A stretch of DNA of 64,000 nucleotides from Bergeyella cardium (GCF_003614945.1 NZ_QYCZ01000001.1:1630001-1694000); one strand, 5' to 3'. Positions 1-10,657 are shown, numbered from the stretch's first letter. The notes: a model not told the origin generated them from the letters alone. A program made the numbers and translations.

Positions 1-747
1 TTTCTTTTTAGGCTGAACATCTACGGTATTATTAGCCTTTATACTGAAAAATTTAAAGTTGTATTCCGAATCTTTTTCTATAAAGAACTCTTTATGCTGG
101 GTATCTGCCAAGTCGGCATATTGAAGGAGGTATCCATTTGCCCTTTTCAGGATGCGAATTTTCTTCCAGCCTCTATGCTCACCTGTAAGGTCTATGCTGC
201 CTGGCTGTGGGTTTTTATTGCTTATTTCATACCCCATACTTACAAGATAGACTTTATTTTCTGAATCATTCGCAGAGATTTCTGCTATGGCTGTACCTGA
301 ACCCTTCTGCCCATTATCTTCTTTCAGCTTCCCTGATGGATTATCTACATAGCCCAAACTTGCTTTTGTAACCTCAGTTGTATTTGGACCTGGGGAAGAA
401 ATCAGGATACTGTTGTCTATTGACTGTACCTCATCTATATTGGTAGAGTTAAGGGCTTTTGTAGACATTTTTACAGAGCCATTAAGTATTACTCTGAAAT
501 CTTCGCCACAGTAAAAACCGAAGTCCCAAGAGTCTCTTCTTACTACTTTCGTGGTATTGGTCCTCAAATCTACATAAACCTGATTGGGCTGATTATGCCC
601 TCCTACTTCGGGTTTCAGAGTCAATAAAGAACCCGGGGGTATACTTGGCACTTCTGCTATACCATCTTGCCCATCTTCTGTGGATGAGCAGGAAGTAAAC
701 ATTAAAGTAACAGCTGCTAATGTTGTGATGATTAAATTCTTTCTCAT
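1..747 (-). CDS. HmuY-like heme-binding lipoprotein (3' end off window)
   Basis: The frame is open from ATG at 747 to the window edge (249 codons, no stop). The N-terminus is a lipoprotein signal, with a hydrophobic stretch ending in TSCSS (Cys 20). The middle carries VDLRTNTTKVVRRDSWDFGF and the C-terminal part has KIRILKRANGYLLQYADL. Both are typical of the HmuY family, surface lipoproteins that in Porphyromonas take heme from host proteins and pass it to a TonB-dependent receptor. The receptor gene lies 12 bases upstream on the same strand, which fits an hmuR-hmuY-type operon. Heme as the ligand is inferred from the family. The last residues are not in the window. Confidence 0.85.
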   Translation of the reverse strand, partial: MRKNLIITTLAAVTLMFTSCSSTEDGQDGIAEVPSIPPGSLLTLKPEVGGHNQPNQVYVDLRTNTTKVVRRDSWDFGFYCGEDFRVILNGSVKMSTKALNSTNIDEVQSIDNSILISSPGPNTTEVTKASLGYVDNPSGKLKEDNGQKGSGTAIAEISANDSENKVYLVSMGYEISNKNPQPGSIDLTGEHRGWKKIRILKRANGYLLQYADLADTQHKEFFIEKDSEYNFKFFSIKANNTVDVQPKKK

Positions 748-759
748 AGCGATGAAATT

Positions 760-2874
760 TTATTGTTTTATATTAAGATTATATGTTAGTTTCAAATAAA
801 AAGACCTTCCATAGCCCAATGCCACAGACTGTACATTCCTGCTACTACCATCAGCGGAAGTGGTTGTTCGCTTTATATCGGTAGTGTTAAGTAAGTTTCT
901 CGCACCGAATGCTACCTCTACATTCTTCTTAAAGAATTTCTTTTGTAGGGACATATCCAGCCAGCCATAAGGGTCTTGCTCGCTAATGACATAGCCTTTG
1001 GTACTCACCGTCCACTGCTGAGATTTCCCAATAAACTTATAGTAAGCGGAAATCCTTGTATCCCACTGAGGGATATTATATGAGAGGTTTAGATTCGCAT
1101 TGATATTGAGCAGGAATCTGTCATCTGTATGATGTTTCTCACTCTCTACTTTTTGAGAAACCCAAGCGAAGGAAGCTCCTAAACCAAAATCCCAGTTATC
1201 CGACTTAAAATTATTGCTGGTAGAGATATGATAGCTTTTGTACTTACTGATATTAATATACTGGAACTTCGGGGCATTACCATCTAAATCGAGCAACGCA
1301 TTATAGATTTTATCACTGATATTATTAGTACTGAACATTACTTGATTGTGCAGTCTGGATTTTCCGTTATTCAGTTCGGTGGTCTTTTTAATACTCGCTT
1401 CTGTGGAGAAACCATTTTCGGGGATTAAGTTTTCATTCCCAAGGAAAGAATGCCCTTCGAATACATTATAGGTATAGAGCTCATCAAAACTTGGAGTACG
1501 ATAAGATTTCCCTCCTGAAGCCCTAAACTCATAGTCATTTAACAAATACCTCAGCCCAAGTGAATAGGAATATTGGTTATTAAAGAGCGTCTGGAAAGAA
1601 TACCTGAAACCTGGGCGAATGGAAAAGTTCTTGGTAAAACCGATTTCGGATAGAGCAAAGACATCATAATTATCTATTTTCTTGTTGATTTGTTTTATGG
1701 TATGCCCTGCATCATCTACTTCGGAGAAGCCTTTGTTATTCACCAACTCATATCCGAGCTGAATATTATACCTCTTATCCGCAAAGCTCTTGCTGAGAGT
1801 ACCTGTGGAGTAGATCACATCCATAGACTGGTCTTTTTTACGCTCTCTATTAATGGACTGTCGTGTATTAATAATATATCGGAAGCGCTCAATTTCCCTT
1901 TCCTGATACTGATAGGAGGCAGAGATGTTATAAGCAAAATCATTAAACCTGCCATTAGCATTTAAGTGATGAGCATTTCTTGAATAATAGTACTTTTTAT
2001 CTGTTCCGTATCTATACGCTCCTATTTCATCATTATATCCAGATTTAGAATTCCTATCGAAGAAATTAAAGTTTGTTTCCATATACTCAAACTTGTAAAA
2101 AGATTTAAAACTCCCTTTACGATAGCTGATTAAAGCATTTTCCTGAGTATAATCTCTCGGGAGAAATTTATATCCCCTTCTGCCATCGGGCAACAGATAA
2201 TTTTTCCCTTTATAGTTTCCAAAATATCCATTAGACTGGTTTCTATTAAAGCCTGTGGAGAACATCCAATTATCATTAATATTATAATTGACTTTAAGGC
2301 TTTGTATGTGCCGCCCTTTATCTTTCAGGTTATATTCATTTCCCATACTCTCTTCCTGCACACTGGCACTTATCTCATATCTGCTCTGTGCTTTTTTCTT
2401 GGTAATAATGTTGAGAATACCGCTCACAGCATTGGCTCCGTGGGTAACGCCCATAGAGCCTTCTATAATCTCCACCCGCTCTATATCATTGATATTGATT
2501 TGAGAAAGATCGGTATTATTCCCCACTCCACCTTCGCTTACAAAAGGAATATTATCTATAAATATCTTGAAATAAGAGCTGTCGAGCCCAAAAAGAGAAA
2601 CAGTGGAGCGGCCACTATTTACATCTGGGAGTACGGTAATATTAATATATTGATTTAATGCGTCATCTAAATTTACAGCACCCATATTTTTTATATCCTG
2701 TGCTGTAATTACCCGTACATTTTTTATTGATTCTTTTACTGATTGAGGGGAAATCTGCCCCGTAATTACGACTTCTTTTATATTTCTCTCTCGGATTTTT
2801 TCTTTATTCTGTGCTATTGCAGAAATGCTGATAAGCAGAATACTCCCAAGAAACAACTTCCCATCAAGCCTCAT
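760..2874 (-). CDS. TonB-dependent outer-membrane receptor, partner of the HmuY-like lipoprotein
   Basis: The product has 704 residues. It has a cleavable signal peptide (residues 1-21, ending SAIAQ), a plug domain at about 30-150 (KEVVITGQ, VRVITAQDIKNMGA, ERVEIIEGSMGVTHGANAVSG) and a 22-strand-type barrel ending in aromatic YLKLTYNLN. No carboxypeptidase-like N-terminal domain is present, so this is a classic siderophore/heme-size receptor rather than a SusC type. The adjacent HmuY-like gene makes heme or hemoprotein iron the likely substrate (inference). A Bacteroidetes-type promoter and a Fur-like inverted repeat lie just upstream, consistent with iron control. Confidence 0.9.
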   Translation of the reverse strand: MRLDGKLFLGSILLISISAIAQNKEKIRERNIKEVVITGQISPQSVKESIKNVRVITAQDIKNMGAVNLDDALNQYINITVLPDVNSGRSTVSLFGLDSSYFKIFIDNIPFVSEGGVGNNTDLSQININDIERVEIIEGSMGVTHGANAVSGILNIITKKKAQSRYEISASVQEESMGNEYNLKDKGRHIQSLKVNYNINDNWMFSTGFNRNQSNGYFGNYKGKNYLLPDGRRGYKFLPRDYTQENALISYRKGSFKSFYKFEYMETNFNFFDRNSKSGYNDEIGAYRYGTDKKYYYSRNAHHLNANGRFNDFAYNISASYQYQEREIERFRYIINTRQSINRERKKDQSMDVIYSTGTLSKSFADKRYNIQLGYELVNNKGFSEVDDAGHTIKQINKKIDNYDVFALSEIGFTKNFSIRPGFRYSFQTLFNNQYSYSLGLRYLLNDYEFRASGGKSYRTPSFDELYTYNVFEGHSFLGNENLIPENGFSTEASIKKTTELNNGKSRLHNQVMFSTNNISDKIYNALLDLDGNAPKFQYINISKYKSYHISTSNNFKSDNWDFGLGASFAWVSQKVESEKHHTDDRFLLNINANLNLSYNIPQWDTRISAYYKFIGKSQQWTVSTKGYVISEQDPYGWLDMSLQKKFFKKNVEVAFGARNLLNTTDIKRTTTSADGSSRNVQSVALGYGRSFYLKLTYNLNIKQ

Positions 2875-2901
2875 TATTTAGTTATTTTATTTTATCACTT
2901 G

Positions 2902-2932
2902 CAAAGTTAAAGCATCTATTTTCCATAAACAA
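2902..2932 (-). promoter_or_regulatory. Promoter of the receptor/HmuY operon
   Basis: On the minus strand TAACTTTG (2902-2909) matches the Bacteroidetes -7 consensus TAnnTTTG. TTG (2930-2932) lies 20 bases upstream as the -33 element. Transcription would begin about 20 bases before the receptor ATG. Confidence 0.6.
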
Positions 2933-2944
2933 CCAGATATTTAC

Positions 2945-2959
2945 TTAGTCTCATTCTAA
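2945..2959. promoter_or_regulatory. Possible Fur-type operator (7-1-7 inverted repeat)
   Basis: TTAGTCTCATTCTAA is an interrupted inverted repeat with TTAG/CTAA arms in 7-1-7 geometry, 12 bases upstream of the -33 element of the iron/heme receptor operon. It resembles Fur-box geometry, but the position upstream of -33 and the incomplete symmetry keep this tentative. Confidence 0.35.
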
Positions 2960-3188
2960 GGAAATGACAGGATGTAGGCTTTTACTATTATTATATTTCT
3001 AATTATTTTTCTATATATTTTTTATTTAATCTTATTACTGTGTGTTATGGTAAAAATAAATTAAAAACAAGTCTTATGATATATATCATATTTCTATTTT
3101 TTTAATTCTACTTATTCTTTATTTAAGACTTAGAACTATTTATTTTGTGCTCATACCACTAATAAAACTAATTAATAATAATTTATAT

Positions 3189-4931
3189 ATGTCGTATTCT
3201 ATTATTTTAAATCGAGCTGTTGCTACAGCAGCAGTTTTCGCACTTACAGGAGTAGCTACTGCTCAATCTACACAAGCCAATGGAGATATCTTTGAAGATG
3301 CAAGTTTTAAATACGGCATCTTAGATGAGGTTCAAAAAACAGTTGCTATTATTGACTCTAAACTTGCTACAAAGCAAGAGGAAACAAAAGTTACAGTCCC
3401 TGAAACTGTAACACACGAAGGCAATACTTATACGGTTACCGAAATCCGTGCGATGGCGCTTAATGGTCATCAGTTCGTAAAAGAATTCGTACTTCCAGAA
3501 ACTATCACCTATATTGGTGAGAGAGCATTTCTCAATTGTCTGGCTCTTGAAAAAATTAATATGCCCAATAGCTTGATTGAAATAGACAATGCTGCTTTCA
3601 GCTTTTGCCGTTCTTTAGCTTCTGTTAAATTCGGAACTTCTCTTAAAAAAATCGGAGAGAAAGCTTTCCAGTTCTGCCACGCGCTTACTTCTGTAGAGTT
3701 CCAGGAAGGGCTTGAAGAGATAGGAAACAATGCTTTCTGGTATTGTACTTTGGAGACCGTTAATCTTCCTAAGAGCTTAACCCAAATGGGAGAAGGCTGT
3801 TTTACGGTTAATGAAACTGAACATACTAATATCAAAACACTGAAAAGCATTAACGTACATCCGGATAATCCAAACTACGCAAGTGTAGATGGAGTTCTTT
3901 TCAATAAAGATATTACAAAACTAATACAATACCCTATTGGTAAAGAGGATACTGAGTATTCCGCTCCTTCTACAGTTACCATCATAGGCGCAAGTGCTTT
4001 TGAGCAGGCAAATCTTCATACCATTACATTAGATGAGTCTGTTACTCATATTGAGGACTATGCGGTAACTTCCTGCCCGAATCTTACGATATTCAACTTC
4101 CCTGATTCTCTTGTTCATATAGGGGAGCACGCTTTCAGTTTTAATGAAAAAATTGAGTCCGTCCGTATCTCTCCTAATGTTACTGAAATTGGTCCAAGCG
4201 CATTCAGTACTTGTAAAGCATTAAATGATATTCAGCTCCCTCAGAAATTACAGAAGATTCAAAACAGTACATTTGCCAACTGTGAGGCTTTAGAGAATAT
4301 AGAAATCCCTGATAGCGTTACCGAAATCGAAGACTCTGCATTCAATGGCTGCAATAATCTTAAAGCCATAAAAATCCCTGATAGCGTTACTAAAATCGGT
4401 GCTCAGGTATTCCAAGATAATGAAGCTTTAGAAGATGTAGAGCTCTCTAAAAACTTAACTGAAATAGGTAAATACAGTTTTGATTCTTGTAGTGCAATTC
4501 GTGAAGTAAGAATACACGCTTCTACCCCTCCTAAATTGGGCGAAGGTGTATTCCGTGGCGTATTTGAACCTGACTATAATGACGATGAAGAAAGAAAAGT
4601 GCCTTTAAAAGTTCCTACTGGTGCTGCTGCTAAGTATAGAAATGCTCCTCAGTGGGATCAGTTTGAGATTTCCGTAGACCCATCTCTTGAAACCAATGAA
4701 GAAGCCTTGAGCAAAGCATCTACCGTAAGCGTATATCCTAACCCTGCTACAGGTACATTCTTCATCAAGACAGATAAAGCAGAGACAGCTACACTCCTTA
4801 ATATAGAAGGTAAACTCATCAGAACGCTGAGCTTGAAAGCAGATACCAATACTATTAATATCACAGGACTACCTGCGGGAGTTTATTTCGTAGTGGTAGG
4901 TGGTAAGTCTCATAAGCTTATCGTTAAATAG
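3189..4931 (+). CDS. BspA-like leucine-rich-repeat surface protein with T9SS sorting domain
   Basis: I chose the ATG at 3189 (580 residues), because it puts a normal signal peptide (ending GVATAQ) at the N-terminus. An in-frame ATG/GTG-type start further upstream adds 14 unlikely residues. Residues from about 80 to 455 are tandem BspA/Treponema-type LRR units (LRR_5), for example SVEFQEGLEEIGNNAF and SVTEIEDSAFNGCNNLKAI. The last 70 residues form a T9SS type A sorting domain (YPNPATGTFFIKTD, GVYFVVVGGKSHKLIVK). The protein is therefore exported by type IX secretion and anchored or released at the surface. BspA relatives bind fibronectin or other host or bacterial ligands, and the ligand here is unknown. 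A terminator follows and the gene seems monocistronic. Confidence 0.85.
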   Translation: MSYSIILNRAVATAAVFALTGVATAQSTQANGDIFEDASFKYGILDEVQKTVAIIDSKLATKQEETKVTVPETVTHEGNTYTVTEIRAMALNGHQFVKEFVLPETITYIGERAFLNCLALEKINMPNSLIEIDNAAFSFCRSLASVKFGTSLKKIGEKAFQFCHALTSVEFQEGLEEIGNNAFWYCTLETVNLPKSLTQMGEGCFTVNETEHTNIKTLKSINVHPDNPNYASVDGVLFNKDITKLIQYPIGKEDTEYSAPSTVTIIGASAFEQANLHTITLDESVTHIEDYAVTSCPNLTIFNFPDSLVHIGEHAFSFNEKIESVRISPNVTEIGPSAFSTCKALNDIQLPQKLQKIQNSTFANCEALENIEIPDSVTEIEDSAFNGCNNLKAIKIPDSVTKIGAQVFQDNEALEDVELSKNLTEIGKYSFDSCSAIREVRIHASTPPKLGEGVFRGVFEPDYNDDEERKVPLKVPTGAAAKYRNAPQWDQFEISVDPSLETNEEALSKASTVSVYPNPATGTFFIKTDKAETATLLNIEGKLIRTLSLKADTNTINITGLPAGVYFVVVGGKSHKLIVK

Positions 4932-4996
4932 ACCTTTAATCTTGTAAATATTATTTTTCATAAAGTTATATTTTGTTTTTAGGTTATCTTCATCAG

Positions 4997-5022
4997 GGCT
5001 GGTCTTGTACCAGCCTTGATTT
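4997..5022 (+). terminator. Rho-independent terminator after the LRR gene
   Basis: GGCTGGT (4997-5003) pairs with ACCAGCC (5009-5015) across a 5-base loop, followed by TTGATTTTTT. Confidence 0.8.
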
Positions 5023-5074
5023 TTTACATTAATGAATAGCAATCTTATTCGTATTTTTGTGCAAAATCAGTAGA

Positions 5075-5866
5075 ATGCAAACCGATAAAGTAATACATCA
5101 TATTGTAGGCTGGCTAAAAAACTACGCCGAAACCGCAAACGCAAAAGGATATATTATAGGTGTATCTGGCGGGGTAGATTCTGGGGTGGTTTCTACCCTC
5201 TGTGCTATGACGGGGCTGGATACTTTGGTGCTTGAAATGCCCATTCGCCAAAAAGCCGACCAGATAGATAGAGCACAGGAGCATATCGCTTTCCTCGAAA
5301 GGAAATTCAAAAATGTAAAAGGCTTGAGGGTAGATTTAAGCCCCGCTTTTGAGGAAATCTTTACGACCTTTAAAGAAATTGGGGGAGCATCCGAGCAGGA
5401 AAATCTCGCTTTTGCCAATACCCGCTCGCGTCTCAGGATGCTTACCCTCTATCATTTCGCACAGATTAATGGACTTTTGGTCTGCGGAACGGGGAATAAA
5501 ATTGAGGACTTTGGGATTGGCTTTTTTACCAAATATGGAGATGGTGGAGTGGATATTTCTCCGATAGCCGACCTCTATAAAACCGAAGTTTATGAGCTGG
5601 CAAAGGCACTCGACCTTCCAGAAAGCATTAAAAACGCCATCCCTACCGATGGGCTTTGGGATACCGACCGCACCGATGAACAGCAGATAGGTGCTACCTA
5701 CCCCGAACTGGAAAAAATACAGAAAGAATACAGCACAAAAACAGAACAGGACTATACAGGCAGAGCGCTTGAAGTCTATAAAATATTCCGTAGAATGCAC
5801 AGCACCGCAAAGCACAAAATAGAGCCTATACCCGTATGCTACATCCCTGAAGAACTAAAAAAATAA
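5075..5866 (+). CDS. nadE: NAD+ synthetase, ammonia-dependent type
   Basis: The 263-residue protein starts at ATG 5075; a TTG six codons upstream gives an atypical extension. SGGVDS at residues 31-36 is the N-type ATP-pyrophosphatase P-loop that adenylates nicotinate adenine dinucleotide. The later stretches GTGNKIEDFGIGFFTKYGDG and DISPIADLYKTEV are characteristic of NadE. There is no glutaminase (nitrilase) domain, so ammonia or a separate amidotransferase must supply nitrogen. It makes cytosolic NAD+ in the last biosynthetic step. TATTTTTG at 5052-5059 fits a -7 element. The barstar-like gene begins 8 bases after the stop and is probably co-transcribed. Confidence 0.93.
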   Translation: MQTDKVIHHIVGWLKNYAETANAKGYIIGVSGGVDSGVVSTLCAMTGLDTLVLEMPIRQKADQIDRAQEHIAFLERKFKNVKGLRVDLSPAFEEIFTTFKEIGGASEQENLAFANTRSRLRMLTLYHFAQINGLLVCGTGNKIEDFGIGFFTKYGDGGVDISPIADLYKTEVYELAKALDLPESIKNAIPTDGLWDTDRTDEQQIGATYPELEKIQKEYSTKTEQDYTGRALEVYKIFRRMHSTAKHKIEPIPVCYIPEELKK

Positions 5867-5874
5867 ACCATAAA

Positions 5875-6153
5875 ATGAATTTATACATTGATTTCGTAGA
5901 TATAGGAGACAGCGAGGACTTCTATACCCAGCTAAAAGAAAAGCTCATCCTTCCAGAATCTTTTAACCACAGCCCAGAGGCTTTATTAGACTACATTAGC
6001 ACGGAGGTAGAGCACCCGCTTCATATTGAGTTTGTAAATATGAGTGTAGAGCAACTGGATACCTTTGAGGACTTGCTCACCGCCTTAGAAGATACAGAGG
6101 AGGAGGTAGAAGGCTTCAGCTTTTCCTATTATTTGGAGCAGTATGAAGATTAG
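5875..6153 (+). CDS. Barstar-family protein (orphan RNase-inhibitor-like)
   Basis: This is a small acidic protein of 92 residues. Its size, charge and alternation (FVDIGDSEDFYTQLKEKL, LHIEFVNMSVEQLDTFEDL, C-terminal acidic tail) match the barstar fold, which inhibits barnase-type ribonucleases by an acidic helix. No barnase-like or polymorphic-toxin gene lies next to it. It sits directly behind nadE with almost no spacer. It could be an immunity protein acting on a toxin encoded elsewhere or on incoming toxin, or a domesticated housekeeping protein. Confidence 0.75.
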   Translation: MNLYIDFVDIGDSEDFYTQLKEKLILPESFNHSPEALLDYISTEVEHPLHIEFVNMSVEQLDTFEDLLTALEDTEEEVEGFSFSYYLEQYED

Positions 6154-6203
6154 TCTGCCAAAATTTCCATCTATTAACATCAAAACTCTGCCAAAATTTC
6201 CAT
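6154..6203 (+). repeat. Short direct repeat, possible operator
   Basis: TCTGCCAAAATTTCCAT occurs twice, at 6154-6170 and 6187-6203, exactly 33 bases apart, between the barstar-like gene and the next exported-protein gene. Spacing of about three helical turns would suit a regulator, but nothing links it to a known one. Confidence 0.5.
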
Positions 6204-6273
6204 TAAAAACCTACGGCATATTCTTAGTGAAAGGGCAGTGCGTTCAATCAAGAACATAAAATAAATAGAAACT

Positions 6274-6747
6274 ATGAAAAATATTATCATTATTTGTGCA
6301 TTGCTTTTGAGTGGGATTTCTATTGCTCAGACGAAAACCTATAAAGGTGCTTGGTTTGAAATAAAGTATCCCGCTTCTTTCAAGGCTAAGGGTTCAATAA
6401 AGTCTGCAACCTCAGGCAGTGGGTTTGACAGTGCTGTATTCGATTCTCCCGATGGGAAAGTACAGTTCTATATTTTCTCTCCACAATGGAGCGGTACCGC
6501 CCACGATATCGAGATAAAATCCTCCGAAAAGCTCGTAAGCTCCGAAACAAAAGAGAGCGGAGATAAAGAACTATCGTGGTGGACAATCTCTGCAAAAAAT
6601 AATAGCTACACAAGAAGCTACCAAGAGACAAAAGAACACAGTACAAACTGGATATTCGGAATAAAATACAAGGATGATGCTTCCCTTAAAAAATACAAAA
6701 AGCAGTATCTGAACTTTAAAAAATCCTTAGTACAGTTTGCAGACTAA
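6274..6747 (+). CDS. Exported protein of unknown function
   Basis: The 157-residue protein has a clear signal peptide (residues 1-18, ending GISIAQ) and is otherwise soluble, so probably periplasmic. The mature part (WFEIKYPASFKAKGS, SAVFDSPDGKVQFYIFSP, GIKYKDDASLKKYKKQYLNF) resembles small one-domain PsbP/Mog1-like beta proteins found in many bacteria, but I do not recognise a characterised family. It lies 54 bases upstream of groES on the same strand, so it could read into the chaperonin genes. Confidence 0.7.
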   Translation: MKNIIIICALLLSGISIAQTKTYKGAWFEIKYPASFKAKGSIKSATSGSGFDSAVFDSPDGKVQFYIFSPQWSGTAHDIEIKSSEKLVSSETKESGDKELSWWTISAKNNSYTRSYQETKEHSTNWIFGIKYKDDASLKKYKKQYLNFKKSLVQFAD

Positions 6748-6801
6748 TCAAAGAAATCTACCAAGAAGAATCAATAATTTCAACAATAAAATAACATTAT
6801 T

Positions 6802-7073
6802 ATGTCAGTAAATTTTAGACCATTAGCAGACAGAGTGCTCGTAGAGCCTGCTCCTGCCGAAACAAAAACCGCTTCTGGACTTATCATCCCAGATACAGCG
6901 AAAGAAAAACCACAAGAAGGAACCGTAGTAGCCGTAGGTGATGGCAAAAAAGACGAGCCCCTTACCGTAAAAGTAGGAGACAAAGTCCTCTACGGAAAAT
7001 ATGCTGGACAAGAACTAAAACTCGACGGAAAAGATTACCTTATCGTAAGAGAAAGTGATTTATTAGGCGTTTT

Positions 7074-7080
<7 letters not shown>
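6802..7080 (+). CDS. groES: Co-chaperonin GroES
   Basis: The 92-residue protein has the full GroES pattern: [20 protein letters not shown] at the start, the mobile-loop region [16 protein letters not shown], and [20 protein letters not shown]. It forms the heptameric lid of the GroEL chamber. The C-terminus ends LLGVLQ rather than the usual short Ala/Ile/Val ending. The last bases (GCAGTAG) are also the outer part of an inverted repeat belonging to the cassette that follows, so the 3' end may have been altered by that insertion. Confidence 0.95.
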
Positions 7081-8969
<1,889 letters not shown>

Positions 8970-8996
8970 CGCATAGCCACACGGGCAATTAATTTA

Positions 8997-9055
8997 GTGT
9001 ACAGTTGTACACAGTATATAAATATTCTAAACCACCCAAATAAAATGGGTGGTTT
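8997..9055. terminator. Palindrome and terminator between groEL and the FRG gene
   Basis: GTGTACAGTTGTACAC (8997-9012) is a 7-bp inverted repeat with a 2-base centre, which could be an operator. It is followed by the terminator stem AAACCACCCA (9029-9038) / TGGGTGGTTT (9046-9055), which continues into TATTTAAA. Confidence 0.7.
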
Positions 9056-9080
9056 ATTTAAAACCTAGTAATTAGAAAAA

Positions 9081-10337
9081 ATGAGAACAATAGAGAAGAT
9101 GGAAGATATAATCGAAAAAATAGAGGAAAACAAAATAGAAATAAAATCAGTATCAGAATATATAACTGAAGTTAGTAAAATAAAGACTTCTTATAATATC
9201 TTTTATAGAGGACATCCTAATGAGGAATTTGAATTAGAACCTTCTATATACAGAAAAAAATCATCAGGAGAATATCTATATATTGATAATGAAGACAAGA
9301 TATATAGAGAAATGATAGCAAAAGCTCCTAATGATTTTAGTGGAAAAAATACAATAGAGTCTTTAGTTCTAATGCAACACTATGGTATTCCTACAAGATT
9401 ATTAGACTTAACAACAAATCCATTAGTTGCTCTTTATTTCGCCTGCTCTGAAAATAATAAGTCTAACTCAAAAAAAAATGGCGAGGTACTCATTTTTGAT
9501 ATTCCTAATGAGAGTGTTTGCTATTCAGACAGTGATAGAGTAACTATTTTAGCTAATTTAGCTAAGTGTGATAAGGAGTTTTATTATAATTATACTCAAG
9601 AGTTGCTTTATGATTTTAGAGAGCTTATTTCCCTTTTAGAAGGAAAAAAAGAAAAAAATGATATAGCTAAATTTATAGTCGAAAATAATGGATCTTTTCC
9701 TGACAATTCTAAAATAATTGACTATGTTAATAGCAAAAAAGAAGATTTAGAAAAATATTTAATAGAAAAAGAATTTAGGATTAAAGATACAATTGATAAA
9801 GAGATACAAAATTGGATAAATGAATATGGACAATTATCCGATGATTACTATAAGTATGATCTAAAAAACAGGTTAATAAATGAATTACAGAATTTGATTA
9901 AAAATGGATGTATTCCTCAAAATATTAGAGACCTTAATAATAAATATTTTGGTAGACTATTGCACTTTATAAGAGAAGACAAATCTTATTTTTTACCAAT
10001 AATAGACCCTAAAGATCTTGGTAGTACCTTGGCTATTCGCCCTAAATTAGATAATCCTCGTATTATAAGACAATATGGCGCATTTCTAATTTTTGGAATT
10101 GGAGAAACTCCTCTTATTACTCTTCCTACTAATAAGAAAACTAAACCCATGATAATAATCGAATCTAACTGGATTAAAAGAGGAAAAAAAGATAATTCAG
10201 AAAAAAGGATAATCATAGATGCAAGCTCAAAAATTAAAATTCTCAAAGAGCTTGAAACCTTAGGCATAAGTGCTGCTACTTTATTTCCAGAGATAGATAA
10301 AATAGCAGATGAAATTAAAAAGAAGTTTAAATCTTAA
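9081..10337 (+). CDS. FRG-domain protein
   Basis: The protein has 418 residues. Residues about 35-135 carry the FRG domain hallmark: an early FYRGH, then LEPSIYRK, LVLMQHYGIPTRLLDLTTNP and LVALYFAC. The second half contains helical, lysine/glutamate-rich spacers and then RIIRQYGAFLIFGIG, a late FRG-type segment. FRG proteins are widespread and often occur near mobile or anti-phage genes, but their biochemical activity is not settled. The gene is markedly more AT-rich than groEL and the genes after it, and sits beside a broken DJ-1 gene, suggesting horizontal gain. A later in-frame ATG at 9099 is possible. Confidence 0.85.
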   Translation: MRTIEKMEDIIEKIEENKIEIKSVSEYITEVSKIKTSYNIFYRGHPNEEFELEPSIYRKKSSGEYLYIDNEDKIYREMIAKAPNDFSGKNTIESLVLMQHYGIPTRLLDLTTNPLVALYFACSENNKSNSKKNGEVLIFDIPNESVCYSDSDRVTILANLAKCDKEFYYNYTQELLYDFRELISLLEGKKEKNDIAKFIVENNGSFPDNSKIIDYVNSKKEDLEKYLIEKEFRIKDTIDKEIQNWINEYGQLSDDYYKYDLKNRLINELQNLIKNGCIPQNIRDLNNKYFGRLLHFIREDKSYFLPIIDPKDLGSTLAIRPKLDNPRIIRQYGAFLIFGIGETPLITLPTNKKTKPMIIIESNWIKRGKKDNSEKRIIIDASSKIKILKELETLGISAATLFPEIDKIADEIKKKFKS

Positions 10338-10346
10338 TCTAAAAAC

Positions 10347-10374
10347 AACCACTCCTCACGAGTGGTTATTTATT
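10347..10374 (+). terminator. Terminator of the FRG gene
   Basis: AACCACTC (10347-10354) pairs with GAGTGGTT (10360-10367), followed by ATTTATT. Confidence 0.8.
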
Positions 10375-10404
10375 GAGGATTTTAATTTCTCAGTATAAAT
10401 TTAA

Positions 10405-10545
10405 GTCTTTCATTCTAAACTTGCCAATACCCTAAAACCTGAGGATATCAAACTAGAGGATTATAGCGTAATCTACTACACAGGAGGATATGGCGTAGTA
10501 TAGAACCTTCCTAGAAAATGAAAAAATGCTCAAAATCCTCTACTA
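10405..10545 (+). pseudogene. Remnant of a DJ-1/PfpI-family gene
   Basis: Starting after a stop at 10402 the frame reads LANTLKPEDIKLEDYSVIYY then TGGYGVV and a stop at 10501-10503. This strongly resembles the centre of DJ-1/PfpI class I amidotransferase-like proteins, where the same segment reads like DYDVIYYTGGHG. A shifted frame then gives FLENEKMLKIL, the expected next helix. No Cys-containing nucleophile elbow, start or C-terminus remains, so this is a short decayed fragment. The rest of 10338-10722 shows only the terminator and the palindrome listed separately. Confidence 0.6.
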
Positions 10546-10627
10546 AACAAGCTGACACATCAATACTAAAAATCCACCTCTTTTCCTGTACAGATAAAGA
10601 ATAAATCCATATTTTACTAAACAGTTG

Positions 10628-10657
10628 GAGCGCCAGCCGAAATTTCGGCTGGCGCTC
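10628..10657. terminator. Perfect 15-bp palindrome between convergent genes
   Basis: GAGCGCCAGCCGAAA is followed immediately by its exact complement TTTCGGCTGGCGCTC. It is GC-rich in an AT-rich spacer between convergent transcription units, so a bidirectional terminator is likely, although the U-tract is weak. Confidence 0.6.
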
